From positions 62,001 through 126,000 of the forward strand of contig NZ_JALDAX010000001.1 in assembly GCF_022698145.1 (NCBI RefSeq): a stretch of 64,000 nt of DNA. Direction: 5' to 3'. The stretch is from Streptomyces spinosisporus (GTDB lineage Bacteria > Actinomycetota > Actinomycetes > Streptomycetales > Streptomycetaceae). Positions 47,127 through 55,723 of this stretch are shown piece by piece. The notes below the pieces were generated by a model. The model ran no database searches. It worked only from the letters and a program-made list of their open reading frames with translations, and was not told the DNA's origin. The translations under genes were made by a program, and so were the position numbers. Each line of letters begins with the position of its first letter. Within the stretch, counting starts at the first letter, position 1.

Positions 47127-47879
47127 ATGACAGCGGCCCCTTCGGTACGCGCGCTGCGCGCGGCGGTGTTCGCCGCGCTGTGCGTGCTGCTCGCCGCCGG
47201 GGGACACGCCCTCGCGACCGGGGCGGCGCCGCCCGTCTGGCTGCAGGCCGCCGGGTTCGTACCGGTCTTCGGGGCCGGGTGTCTGCTGGGCGGCCGGGAG
47301 CGGTCACTGCCCGCCATCGGCGCGGGAACGCTCACGGCCCAGGGCGGGTTGCACCTGGGCTTCGACGCTGTAGGCCCGCACAGCGGTGCGCTAATGGGGG
47401 CCATGAACGGGATGCATGGGGCGTACGGGGCGCACGGGATGCACGAGGTGGCCGCCGCGCACGGCACGCGCGCCATGCACGGGATGGCCGCCGTGCACGG
47501 GATGCCCGCCACGCACGCAACGGTCGCCACGCACGCGATGGCTGCCATGCACGCGATGGCCGCCATGCCCGGCATGCGCATGACCCACCCCCACGCCCTG
47601 ACACCGCACGCCACGCTCGCCCATCTCGCGGCGGCCGTGGTGCTGACGTGGTGGCTGCGGCGCGGGGAGGCCGCGGTGTGGTCGTTGCTGCGCCGGGCCG
47701 TCGGGCTCGTGCCCGGTCTTGTGGCGTGGTGGCGGGTGTGCACCGGGGCGTGGCGGGTGCCGGACGCGCCGGGTCCCGTATGCGCGGGTGCCGAGGGGGC
47801 GTGGCCGCTGCGGCGGTTGCTGCTGAGGCACGCGGTGCAGCGGCGCGGTCCGCCGTGCGGGATGTCGTACGCGAACTGA
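47127..47879 (+). CDS. His/Met-rich membrane protein, probably copper-related
   Basis: 250 residues. N-terminal membrane segments (AAVFAALCVLLAAGGHALA; WLQAAGFVPVFGAGCLL) are followed by a remarkable stretch, residues 90-167, of His and Met repeats (MNGMHG, HGMHE, MHGMAA, HAMAAMHAMAAMPGM), then one more helix (LAHLAAAVVLTWWL) and a basic tail. Such His/Met clusters bind Cu(I)/Cu(II) or Ag. It stands 37 bp before a YcnI-type copper protein in the same direction, supporting a copper role. Confidence 0.85.
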   Translation: MTAAPSVRALRAAVFAALCVLLAAGGHALATGAAPPVWLQAAGFVPVFGAGCLLGGRERSLPAIGAGTLTAQGGLHLGFDAVGPHSGALMGAMNGMHGAYGAHGMHEVAAAHGTRAMHGMAAVHGMPATHATVATHAMAAMHAMAAMPGMRMTHPHALTPHATLAHLAAAVVLTWWLRRGEAAVWSLLRRAVGLVPGLVAWWRVCTGAWRVPDAPGPVCAGAEGAWPLRRLLLRHAVQRRGPPCGMSYAN

Positions 47880-47916
47880 CCGACATCCCTCTTCCAGTAC
47901 GGAGATCCACCCAGCC

Positions 47917-48651
47917 ATGTCCATCGCACACACCGTCCTCGGTCGCGCCGGGGCCGTCACCGCCCTTGCCGCGGCCGGAGTTCTGGCCGCCGCGGGCATC
48001 GCCTCCGCGCATGTCACCGTCCACCCCGAGACCTATGCGAAGGGCGCCACGGACGGCGTCCTGACCTTCCGTGTCCCCAACGAGGAGGACACGGCCGGCA
48101 CGACCAAGGTGCAGGTCTTCCTGCCCACCGACCACCCCGTCCTCGGTGTGCTCGTCTCGCCGCCGCAGGACGGCTGGACGGCGAAGGTCACGAACACCAA
48201 GCTGAAGACGCCGGTCAAGACCGACGACGGCACCATCACCGACGCCGTCTCCGAGATCACGTGGACCGGCGGCAGGATCGGTCCCGGGCAGTACCAGGAC
48301 TTCAACGTCGCCTTCGGTCAACTGCCCGACGACACCGGCCGGTTGACCTTCAAGACGCTGCAGACCTACTCCGACGGCAAGACCGTCCGCTGGATCGAGG
48401 AGGCGGCGAAGGGCGACGAGGAGCCGGAGAACCCGGCACCGGTCCTCACGCTGACCGCGAAGCCGGCCGGGGACGACAGCACCCCGGCCACCTCGACGAA
48501 GGAGTCCAAGGCGACCGGCAACACCGAGTCAGCCTCCTCCGACGGCACCGCCCGAGGCCTCGGCATCACCGGCCTCGTCGCGGGCGTACTGGGCCTCGCG
48601 GCAGCGACCTACGCACTCCTACGCAACGGCCGCCCCGGAAAGGCCTCCTGA
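47917..48651 (+). CDS. YcnI-type (DUF1775) secreted copper-binding protein
   Basis: 244 residues: signal peptide ending AGIASA, so the mature chain begins with histidine (HVTVHPE), the residue that ligates copper in B. subtilis YcnI. A beta-sandwich DUF1775 domain follows (FRVPNEEDTAGTTKVQVFLP, DGKTVRWIEE with a likely Trp/Glu ligand), then a Ser/Thr linker and a C-terminal transmembrane anchor (GLVAGVLGLAAATYALLR). It sits on the cell surface and probably delivers or buffers copper together with the upstream protein. Confidence 0.93.
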   Translation: MSIAHTVLGRAGAVTALAAAGVLAAAGIASAHVTVHPETYAKGATDGVLTFRVPNEEDTAGTTKVQVFLPTDHPVLGVLVSPPQDGWTAKVTNTKLKTPVKTDDGTITDAVSEITWTGGRIGPGQYQDFNVAFGQLPDDTGRLTFKTLQTYSDGKTVRWIEEAAKGDEEPENPAPVLTLTAKPAGDDSTPATSTKESKATGNTESASSDGTARGLGITGLVAGVLGLAAATYALLRNGRPGKAS

Positions 48652-48932
48652 CCGCGGCAGCGTTCACCTCCGCAGCCCGCGTATCACCCCCGCCGCGACG
48701 ACGGCCGCGCCGAGCCCGGCCCCGGCCAGGGTTGGGGCCCGGGTGCGTCGGCCCGGCGGGGTGGGGCGTACGCCCGGGGTCCGTGGCGTAGACCGCGGCA
48801 GCGTTCACCTCCGCAGCCCACGTGCCACCCCCGCCGCGACGACGGCCGCGCTCAGCCCGGCCCCGGTCAGGGCCAGTGTCCTGGCGCGTCGGTCCGGTGG
48901 GGTGGGGCGTACGTCCGGGCCTGTGGCGTAGG
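48651..48932. repeat. 141-bp tandem duplication at the 3' end of the oxidoreductase gene
   Basis: 48651-48791 and 48792-48932 are direct copies about 90 percent alike (both begin GACCGCGGCAGCGTTCACCT-like and share GGGGTGGGGCGTACG and GTGGCGTAG). The right copy contains the stop and last codons of the minus-strand gene; the left copy is a relic lying beyond that stop. 141 is a multiple of three. Confidence 0.88.
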
Positions 48933-51924
48933 CGCTGCCCTGTGTGCCGCGGGGGAGGCCCGAGGCCAGTAGCTCGGCCAGGTGGACTCCCTCGTGGCCG
49001 CCGCTGTCGAACTCGTGGACCTGGGTGCGGCAGCTGAAGCCGTCGGCGAGGAGGACGGTGGCCGCGTCCTCCTCGCGCAGCCGGGGGAGCAGCACCCGCT
49101 CCGCGCAGGCCTCGCTGACCTCCAGGTGGCCGCGCTCGAAGCCGAAGTTCCCGGCCAGGCCGCAGCAGCCGGACTCCAGTTGCTCGGCGTCGACGCCGGC
49201 CCGCCTGAGCAGCTCCTGATCGGCGTTCCAGCCGAGCACCGCGTGCTGGTGGCAGTGCACCTGGGCCAGCGCCCGCGCCGAACGGTCCGGCACCTGCGGC
49301 GGCTCGTAGCCGGGGGAGTGCTCGGTGAGCAGCTCCGCGAGCGTCACCGTCTGCTCGGACAGCCGGCGCACATCGCGGTCGCCGGGGAAGAGTTCGCCCA
49401 TGTCCGAGCGGAACACGGTGGTGCAGCTCGGTTCGAGCCCCACCACCAGGCCGCCCGCCCGCACATGCCCGGCGAGATGGCGCACGGTACGGCTCAACAC
49501 CCGCTCCGCGACGTCCAGTTGCCCGGTGGAGATCCAGGTCAGCCCGCAGCACAGCGGCTCCTGCGGCAGCTCGACCCGCCAGCCCGCGTGCTCAAGGACC
49601 TCCACGGCCGCGCGTCCGACGTGCGGGTGGAAGACGTTGGTGAAGGTGTCCGGCCACAGCAGGACGCTGCCGCGCCACCCGTCGCCGTAGGTCTCCCGGC
49701 GTCCGGCGAACCACTGCTGCAGCGTCTGCCGGGCGAACAGCGGCACCTCCCGGTCCTCGACCCCCGCGAGCGCCCGGGCCGCCCGCGACAGCGGCGGGGT
49801 GTGGGTGAGGGCGTTGACGAGCGGGCCGAGGCGCAGGCGGCCGACGGCCTGGGCGAGAAGCGGCAGCCAGCCCATGGAGTAGTCGGAGCGGGGCCTGCGC
49901 CAGGGCCGTCCCTCGTAGTGGTGGGAGAGGAACTCCGCCTTGTAGGTGGCCATGTCGACATCGGCCGGGCAGTCCTTCTTGCACCCCTTGCAGGCCAGGC
50001 ACAGATCGAGCGCGTCGCGCACCGCCTCGGACCGCCAGCCGTCCTGGACGGCGCTGTCCCCGTGCCCGTCGAGCATCTCGAACAGCAGCCGCGCCCGCCC
50101 GCGCGTGGAGTGCTCCTCCTCGCGCGTCACCTGGTACGAGGGGCACATCACCGAACCGCCGTCCGTGGTGAGCTGCCGGCACTTGCCCACGCCCACGCAC
50201 CGGTTGGCGGCCTCGGCGAACGAACCCCCGTCGTCCGGGAACGCGAAATGCAGGTCACGCGGTGCGTACGGGGCCCAGTCGCCGCCCAGGCGAAGGTGCT
50301 CGTCCAGCCGGTACGGCGCCACGACCTTCCCCGGGTTCATCCGGTCCAGCGGATCGAAGACCGCCTTCAACCGCCCGAAGGCCTCGACGATTTCGTCCCC
50401 GAACATCCGCGGCAGCAGCTCCCCGCGGCTCTGCCCGTCCCCGTGCTCCCCGGAGAACGACCCGCCGAACTCCGCGACCAGGTCCGCCGCCCGCTCCATG
50501 AACCGCCGGTAGGCCGCCACCCCGTCGGCCGAGTACAGGTCGAAGGGGATACGGGTGTGCACACAGCCCTGCCCGAAGTGGCCGTAGAGACTGGGCCCGG
50601 TGTCGTCGAGATACCCGAACTCCTCGTAGAGCGCGGTCAGGCGGCGCAGATAGCCGCCGAGCCGGTCCGGTGCCACCGCCGAGTCCTCCCAGCCCTCGAA
50701 GGTGTCGGCGTGCTGCGGGATGTGCGCGGTGGCGCCGAGCCCGGCCTCGCGCACCTGCCACAACTCGTCCTCGTGGGCGAGGTCGTCGAGGAAGGCGACC
50801 TCGGCGTCGTGCTCGGACTCGTCGAGGCCCTGGAGCATCCGGTGTGCCCGCTCCTCGCACTCCTCGACGGTGTCCGCGCCGAACTGCACCATCAAGAAGG
50901 CGTTCCCCTCGGGCAGTTGGGCCCGCGCCTTCGGATTGAGCCCCTTGATCCGCTCGTCCGTGAGCAGCCGCGCGTCGAGACCCTCCAGCGCGATCGGCTC
51001 GTACGGCAGGATCGCCGGTACGGCGTCGGCGGCCACCGCGATCTCGGGGAACCCGAGGACGACGAGCGTGCGCTCCTTCACCACGGGCACCAGCTCCAGC
51101 TCCGCCCGCAACACCGTGACCAGCGTCGACTCGCTGCCGACGAGCAGCCCCGCGACGTCGAAGCCGTGTTCCGGCAGCAGCGAGTCCAGGTTGTAGCCGG
51201 AGACCCGGCGCGGGATGTCCGGGTAGCGGCGGCGCACCTCGTCGCCGTAGCGGTCCCGCAGGGCGCGCAACTGCCGGTAGAGCGCGGCCCGCAGATCGCC
51301 CTGCCGCTCGATCCCGGCGTACTCCTCGTCACTGGTCTCGCCGCACCAGAAGCGGGTGCCGTCGTAGAGCAGCACCTCCAGGCGGGCGATGTTGTCGACG
51401 ACCTTGCCGTGCGCCTGCGCGGTGGCGCCGCAGGAGTTGTTGCCGATCATGCCGCCGATGCAGCAGTTGGCGTGCGTGGCGGGTTCGGGGCCGTAGCGCA
51501 GACCGAGGGGCGCGAGCTGCCGGTTGAGTTCGTCGAGGACGATGCCGGGCTGGACGACACAGGTGCGGGCCTGTTCGTCCACGGACTCGATGCGGTGGCA
51601 GTACTTCGACCAGTCGATCACCACGCCCGCGTTCGTGCACTGCCCGGCCAGGCTGGTCCCGCCGCCGCGCGAGAGCACGGGCGCGTGGTGCTCGCGCGCC
51701 ACGGCCACCGCCTCCGCGGCCGCTTCGGGGGTGCGGGGCACGACCACGCCGATCGGGGTCTGGCGGAAGTTGGAGGCGTCGGTGGAGTACGCGGCCCGGC
51801 TCCCGGCGTCGAAGCGGATCTCGCCGTCGACCCGCTCGCGCAGCGCGGCCTCCAGCCGCGCCACGTCCACCGGGGGCGCGGCTCCGCTGCGGACGACGGG
51901 TTCGGGCAGGTCCAGCGCACCCAT
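48805..51924 (-). CDS. FAD/iron-sulfur oxidoreductase, GlcD-GlcF-type fusion (D-lactate/2-hydroxyacid dehydrogenase like)
   Basis: 1039 residues. N-terminal FAD-binding PCMH domain (SRGGGTSLAGQC, NCCIGGMIGNNSCGA) and FAD-oxidase C domain (GEHGDGQSRGELLP), then two [4Fe-4S] motifs (CVGVGKCRQ...MCPSYQ and CLACKGCKKDCPAD), and two CCG cysteine-rich domains (LCCGLTW, SGCCGLAGNFG) that bind quinone-side clusters in heterodisulfide-reductase-like proteins. It should oxidise a 2-hydroxyacid and pass electrons to the respiratory chain. AAGGAG eight bases before ATG. A C-terminal helix (ALTGAGLSAAVVAAGVARG) may anchor it. Confidence 0.94.
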   Translation of the reverse strand: MGALDLPEPVVRSGAAPPVDVARLEAALRERVDGEIRFDAGSRAAYSTDASNFRQTPIGVVVPRTPEAAAEAVAVAREHHAPVLSRGGGTSLAGQCTNAGVVIDWSKYCHRIESVDEQARTCVVQPGIVLDELNRQLAPLGLRYGPEPATHANCCIGGMIGNNSCGATAQAHGKVVDNIARLEVLLYDGTRFWCGETSDEEYAGIERQGDLRAALYRQLRALRDRYGDEVRRRYPDIPRRVSGYNLDSLLPEHGFDVAGLLVGSESTLVTVLRAELELVPVVKERTLVVLGFPEIAVAADAVPAILPYEPIALEGLDARLLTDERIKGLNPKARAQLPEGNAFLMVQFGADTVEECEERAHRMLQGLDESEHDAEVAFLDDLAHEDELWQVREAGLGATAHIPQHADTFEGWEDSAVAPDRLGGYLRRLTALYEEFGYLDDTGPSLYGHFGQGCVHTRIPFDLYSADGVAAYRRFMERAADLVAEFGGSFSGEHGDGQSRGELLPRMFGDEIVEAFGRLKAVFDPLDRMNPGKVVAPYRLDEHLRLGGDWAPYAPRDLHFAFPDDGGSFAEAANRCVGVGKCRQLTTDGGSVMCPSYQVTREEEHSTRGRARLLFEMLDGHGDSAVQDGWRSEAVRDALDLCLACKGCKKDCPADVDMATYKAEFLSHHYEGRPWRRPRSDYSMGWLPLLAQAVGRLRLGPLVNALTHTPPLSRAARALAGVEDREVPLFARQTLQQWFAGRRETYGDGWRGSVLLWPDTFTNVFHPHVGRAAVEVLEHAGWRVELPQEPLCCGLTWISTGQLDVAERVLSRTVRHLAGHVRAGGLVVGLEPSCTTVFRSDMGELFPGDRDVRRLSEQTVTLAELLTEHSPGYEPPQVPDRSARALAQVHCHQHAVLGWNADQELLRRAGVDAEQLESGCCGLAGNFGFERGHLEVSEACAERVLLPRLREEDAATVLLADGFSCRTQVHEFDSGGHEGVHLAELLASGLPRGTQGSAYATGPDVRPTPPDRRARTLALTGAGLSAAVVAAGVARGLRR

Positions 51925-52052
51925 GGAGCTCTCCTTCGGTCGCCGACGCGGCAACGGCACGGGAGCGCCGGGTACCCAGGCGCGGGAGGGGCATCCGTGC
52001 CGCCGGTCACGCCGCTTCGGCGCCGCCGGTGAAGGCGCTTCGACGCCGTCGG

Positions 52053-52553
52053 CTACGGCGCTTCCGGCTCCTCGGCGAGCTCCGGCAGCAGACCGCACAT
52101 CGCCGCGTGCTGGTCCGGGCCCATGACGCGGGACAGGGCACCGGTGACCGTCGTGGCGAGCGTGCCGGAGGCCTCCTCCAGGAGGCGGCGGGCCTTCTCG
52201 GTGAGCGCGACCTCGATGCCGCGCCGGTCGCCGCAGACCGACTTCCGGGTGACCAGGCCGGCGTGCTGGAGGCAGGCGATCTGATAGGTGAGCCGGGTCT
52301 TGGGGCGGCCGAGGAGCTCCGCGACCCGGGTCATGCGCAGCCCGTCCGGCTGCTCGGCGAGCAGGCACAGGATCAGGAACTCGTCGTGCGAGACGTCCAG
52401 CCGGTCCTTGACGACGGAGCGCAGCTCCTGCTCCACCGCGCCCATGGCCGCCAGCAGCACCATCCACGCCCGCAGCTCCTTGGGCAGCAGTCCGTCACCC
52501 TGCGCGGACGGGCATTCGGGCAGGTCGGTGGGGTGCTCCTCCGGGTCGGCCAT
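52053..52553 (-). CDS. MarR-family transcriptional regulator
   Basis: 166 residues with a dimeric MarR winged-helix fold: LRMTRVAELLGRPKTRLTYQ as recognition helix and the wing at SVCGDRRGIEVALTEKA. It is divergent from the YceI gene with 116 bp and three operator-like sites between, so it probably represses both. MarR regulators beside YceI usually answer to a small lipophilic ligand or oxidant; which one is not readable. Confidence 0.93.
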   Translation of the reverse strand: MADPEEHPTDLPECPSAQGDGLLPKELRAWMVLLAAMGAVEQELRSVVKDRLDVSHDEFLILCLLAEQPDGLRMTRVAELLGRPKTRLTYQIACLQHAGLVTRKSVCGDRRGIEVALTEKARRLLEEASGTLATTVTGALSRVMGPDQHAAMCGLLPELAEEPEAP

Positions 52554-52570
52554 GGGGTCGAGTGTAACTG

Positions 52571-52644
52571 TTGTCCATTTTTGGACCAGATGGTTGTCCA
52601 GATTTGGATAACCGGCTAGCGTGTGGTCATCCAAATTTGAACCA
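52571..52644. promoter_or_regulatory. Three MarR-type pseudo-palindromes
   Basis: TTGTCCATTTTTGGACCA (52571-52588), TTGTCCAGATTTGGATAA (52594-52611) and TCATCCAAATTTGAACCA (52627-52644) share the TCCA-N(3-4)-TTGGA-like palindrome. Their centres are about 23 and 33 bp apart, so they lie on roughly one helix face. They cover the whole divergent promoter. Confidence 0.8.
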
Positions 52645-52669
52645 CCCGCTCGCATCCCTGGAGAAGACC

Positions 52670-53191
52670 ATGACCGTCGCCGTCGAAACCGGTGTGTGGC
52701 AGCTCGACACCACCGCCTCCACCGTGTCCCTGCGCCACAGGACGATGTGGGGCCTCGTCACCGTCAAGGGCAGCTTCGGAGCCGTCGGCGGACAGGGCGA
52801 GGTCGGGCCCGACGGCACCGCCACCGGCACGCTGACCCTGGACGCCGCCACGCTCGACACGAAAAACAAGAAGCGCGACGACCATTTGCGCTCCGCCGAC
52901 TTCTTCGACGTCGAGAACCACCCCGAGATCACCTTCGCCGTGCGCAGCGCGAAGGCCGGGGCCGGCGACACCGTCGAGATCTCCGGTCAGCTGACCGTGC
53001 GCGGCATCAGCCGCCCGCAGACCCTCACCGCGCGCCTGACCGGCGCCGACGCCGACGCCCTCACCCTGGACACCGAATTCACCGTGGACCGCGCCGACTT
53101 CGGTCTCGGATGGAACCAGCTGGGCATGATCCGCGGCCTGACCACGGTCTCTGCCACACTCCGCTTCGTACGCGGGGGCGCGACGACCTGA
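52670..53191 (+). CDS. YceI family protein
   Basis: 173-residue lipocalin-like beta-barrel (TGVWQLDTTASTVSLRHRTM, RSADFFDVENHPEITF, GQLTVRGISRPQTLTARL) that binds long polyprenyl or fatty chains. No signal peptide, so it is cytoplasmic in this form, unlike the periplasmic E. coli protein. GGAG precedes the ATG. Its promoter carries the MarR sites. Confidence 0.94.
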   Translation: MTVAVETGVWQLDTTASTVSLRHRTMWGLVTVKGSFGAVGGQGEVGPDGTATGTLTLDAATLDTKNKKRDDHLRSADFFDVENHPEITFAVRSAKAGAGDTVEISGQLTVRGISRPQTLTARLTGADADALTLDTEFTVDRADFGLGWNQLGMIRGLTTVSATLRFVRGGATT

Positions 53192-53198
53192 CGGCTTG

Positions 53199-54953
53199 TC
53201 AATCTCCCCCGTGTGTCGGTGAATCGGTCCGGCCCGTCAGTCGCACGTAGGCACTCGACAGCGTCTGCGGCGTGGCGGTGAAGGCCCGCAGGCGTACGCG
53301 GGTGCCCGGCCGGGTGGGCAGGGCGTACGTCCCCGAGGCCGGTCTGATCTCCATCCGTACGGTGCGGTGGGCGGGCACCGTGGCCGGCCCCCGCACCAGT
53401 GACCAGTACCTGCTGGAGCCCTGGTTCGTGGTGAGCATGAAGTGGGGCGTCAGAGGGGTGCCGTCCACGTTCGTGACCTGCACGGTCAGCCGGGAGACGG
53501 CGTCCGCGGACACCCGCCGCACCGCGGCGACGCGCAGCTGCAGCGGCGCCGTGCCGGTGACCGCGAGCGCGGCGCTCACCAGCGCCGGGGCGACCAGCAG
53601 CGCGGACGTCACGGCCAGTGCCGTACGGCGGTGCGGGCCGCTCAGTGCGCGCGGGCGCGGCTGCCAGGCGCGGGCGAACTCCGACGGGGGAGCGGTGACC
53701 GCCGCCGCCAGCCACAGCGGGGTCATCAACAGGTAGTAGCCGTCCTGGGAGCGGGTCGCCAGATAGAAGGCGCACCAGGGCAGGACCGTCGCCGCCGGTC
53801 CCAGGCGCCGCATGAACAGCACCAGCAGCGCGAGCAGGGCCGCCGCCAGCAGCACACTCGCATACGCGTAGCAGTCGAGCCGGTCGCTGCCGTCGGTGAA
53901 GTACAGGGAGACGTCCCCGAGCCCCTGCCCGTGCAGGGTGGCCCCCTGGGTCAGCGGCAGAGCGATGCCGGTGACCCAGGTGCCCGGTTCGCTGACGACG
54001 AAGTACGTGTTGATCAGCAGCCACACGGTGGCGGCGACACCGGTGATCCGCAGGACGACCGCCGTCGCCGCGCGCCCGCCCAGCTCGCCCCGGCGCACCG
54101 CGTAGATCCCGGCCAGCAGGAACGGCGCGAGGAACCACGGCAGTTGCTGCGCGGCGCAGGCGGCGCCCAGGCACATGGCCCGCGCCACTCCGCCCGGACC
54201 CAGCCGCCCGCCCCGGCCGATCCGCGGCCAGCGCACCACCACCGGGATCAGCAGGGCCAGCGCCGTGATCGCCGGATAGCCGAGCCGGCCGTACGTCGGG
54301 AGAAAACCGAAGCCCAGGCACGCCATGGTGGCTGCGGAACGCCACGAGGTGGGGAGCATCCGCCACAGCACGACCGTGCCGACGAGCAGTGCGCCGGTGC
54401 TCACCGCCGTCGCCGGGGCGCCGCCGTGGCCCAGCCACAGCAGCGGGGCGGTCAGGAGCGGGGCCAGGGGCGGATAGCCGTAGGTGAAGTCGTAGCCGCC
54501 GCTCACGGTCGGGGTGAGGGCGACGCCGTGCCCGAACAGCCAGGGCCGGGGCTGTCCGTAGACGGGGTGGCCCGCGACGAGCTCCCGGGCCGCCTGGGTG
54601 GTCAGGACCGCCTCGTCGGAGCCGCCGTGGTTCATGACCCATGTGCACACCGCCAGCGTCACGGCGGTGATCAGGACACACAGGTCCAGCCGCGCCAGCG
54701 ACCGGGCTCGGCGCACCGCCAGGGCCAGGACCGCGCACGCCAGGATCGAGACGTAGCAGAGCGAGACCACCGCGGCCACCGGCAGCCGGTGGCTCGCCCC
54801 CTGCGTCCACACCGAGCGCGTGCCGATGAAGAGGCTCACGTCCGCCAGAAGCGTCAGAACGCGGTGCCACTGGGCGGGCGGTTCCGGAAGGGCGGACACC
54901 GCCGACTGTGTCCGCCGACCGGGTGCCACCAGCTGCGTTTCTGCCAAGTGCAC
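53199..54953 (-). CDS. GT-C-type polytopic membrane protein (predicted glycosyltransferase)
   Basis: 584 residues, about ten transmembrane helices. The first large external loop has NHGGSDEAVLTTQAARELVA and a Pro/Tyr-rich stretch (YDFTYGYPPLAPLL), typical of GT-C glycosyltransferases that use polyprenyl-phosphate sugars, where that acidic residue is catalytic. The end (residues 440-584) is a beta-rich extracellular domain. No donor can be named. Start uncertain: GTG 54953 with TAGCCT eight bases upstream suggests leaderless; ATG 55055 is the alternative. Confidence 0.75.
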   Translation of the reverse strand: MHLAETQLVAPGRRTQSAVSALPEPPAQWHRVLTLLADVSLFIGTRSVWTQGASHRLPVAAVVSLCYVSILACAVLALAVRRARSLARLDLCVLITAVTLAVCTWVMNHGGSDEAVLTTQAARELVAGHPVYGQPRPWLFGHGVALTPTVSGGYDFTYGYPPLAPLLTAPLLWLGHGGAPATAVSTGALLVGTVVLWRMLPTSWRSAATMACLGFGFLPTYGRLGYPAITALALLIPVVVRWPRIGRGGRLGPGGVARAMCLGAACAAQQLPWFLAPFLLAGIYAVRRGELGGRAATAVVLRITGVAATVWLLINTYFVVSEPGTWVTGIALPLTQGATLHGQGLGDVSLYFTDGSDRLDCYAYASVLLAAALLALLVLFMRRLGPAATVLPWCAFYLATRSQDGYYLLMTPLWLAAAVTAPPSEFARAWQPRPRALSGPHRRTALAVTSALLVAPALVSAALAVTGTAPLQLRVAAVRRVSADAVSRLTVQVTNVDGTPLTPHFMLTTNQGSSRYWSLVRGPATVPAHRTVRMEIRPASGTYALPTRPGTRVRLRAFTATPQTLSSAYVRLTGRTDSPTHGGD

Positions 54954-55259
54954 GTCGCGGGAGGCTAGTCGGGCCCGGTGAGCGGGGCGTGGCGCGCGGT
55001 GAAGAGTCCGGTGTGAGGCCGGTAAGAAGCCTCGATCGAACAGGAAGCGGCTCATTTCGGACGGGTGTGACGCTGCGGTCCGGCGCTCGCCCGCCGACCG
55101 GGACGACTGGGCCGGCCCGGATGGCCGGGTCGACAGGGGCGGCCGGGGCGGTCGCGGAGCGTGTCGCAGTTGGGCCGAACGGGTGACGTGGCGTAAGAAT
55201 GGCCGATGCAGGCATGAGTGATGCATGCGCGGAGTCACGAGTCAGTTCGGGGGGAGCCG

Positions 55260-55649
55260 GTGAACAGCCACGACGTCACCGATGAACAGTGGAGGGGCCT
55301 GGCCCAGGTCGTACCACTGCGTGGACGCGACGCCTGGCCGTCGGCGGTGGACCACCGCTCGCTCCCGGAGGCCGAGACGGAGCTGCGCCGTCGCTTCGTG
55401 GTCCTGCGGGTCAATGTGTTCGCCGACGCGCGCGAGGTCGCCGAGACCCTGATGGCCGGCGTTCCCGTCCTCCTCGACCTCACCGGCGCGGAGAACGAAG
55501 TCGCCAAGCGCGTCCTGGACTTCAGCACCGGAGTCGTCTTCGGCCTGGCGAGCGGCATGCACCGCGTCGACCGCAATGTCTTCCTGCTCACCCCGGCCGA
55601 CACCGAGGTCACCGAGCTCATGGAGAGCGCCGGCCTGTCCGGCGGCTGA
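55260..55649 (+). CDS. SepF-like protein (SflB type)
   Basis: 129 residues: an N-terminal linker and a SepF domain (VVLRVNVFADAREVAETLMA, VPVLLDLTGAENEVAKRVLD, FSTGVVFGLASGMHRVDRNV). SepF tethers FtsZ to the membrane; Streptomyces has extra SepF-like copies outside the dcw cluster (SflA, SflB) that affect growth and branching. This copy lacks an obvious amphipathic membrane helix at its start. GGGGGGAG lies five bases before GTG 55260. Confidence 0.88.
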   Translation: MNSHDVTDEQWRGLAQVVPLRGRDAWPSAVDHRSLPEAETELRRRFVVLRVNVFADAREVAETLMAGVPVLLDLTGAENEVAKRVLDFSTGVVFGLASGMHRVDRNVFLLTPADTEVTELMESAGLSGG

Positions 55650-55723
55650 CCCGGTCCCCCGATCGTAGGAAGCTCCCGAAGCCGTAACGGTTCGCCGCAC
55701 GGACACGGTCCTACGGTCCGGAT

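Noticed and set aside
48982..52032. 1016-residue plus-strand frame opposite the FAD/Fe-S gene
   Set aside because: Low-complexity Arg/Val/Gly translation; the minus strand has iron-sulfur and FAD motifs.
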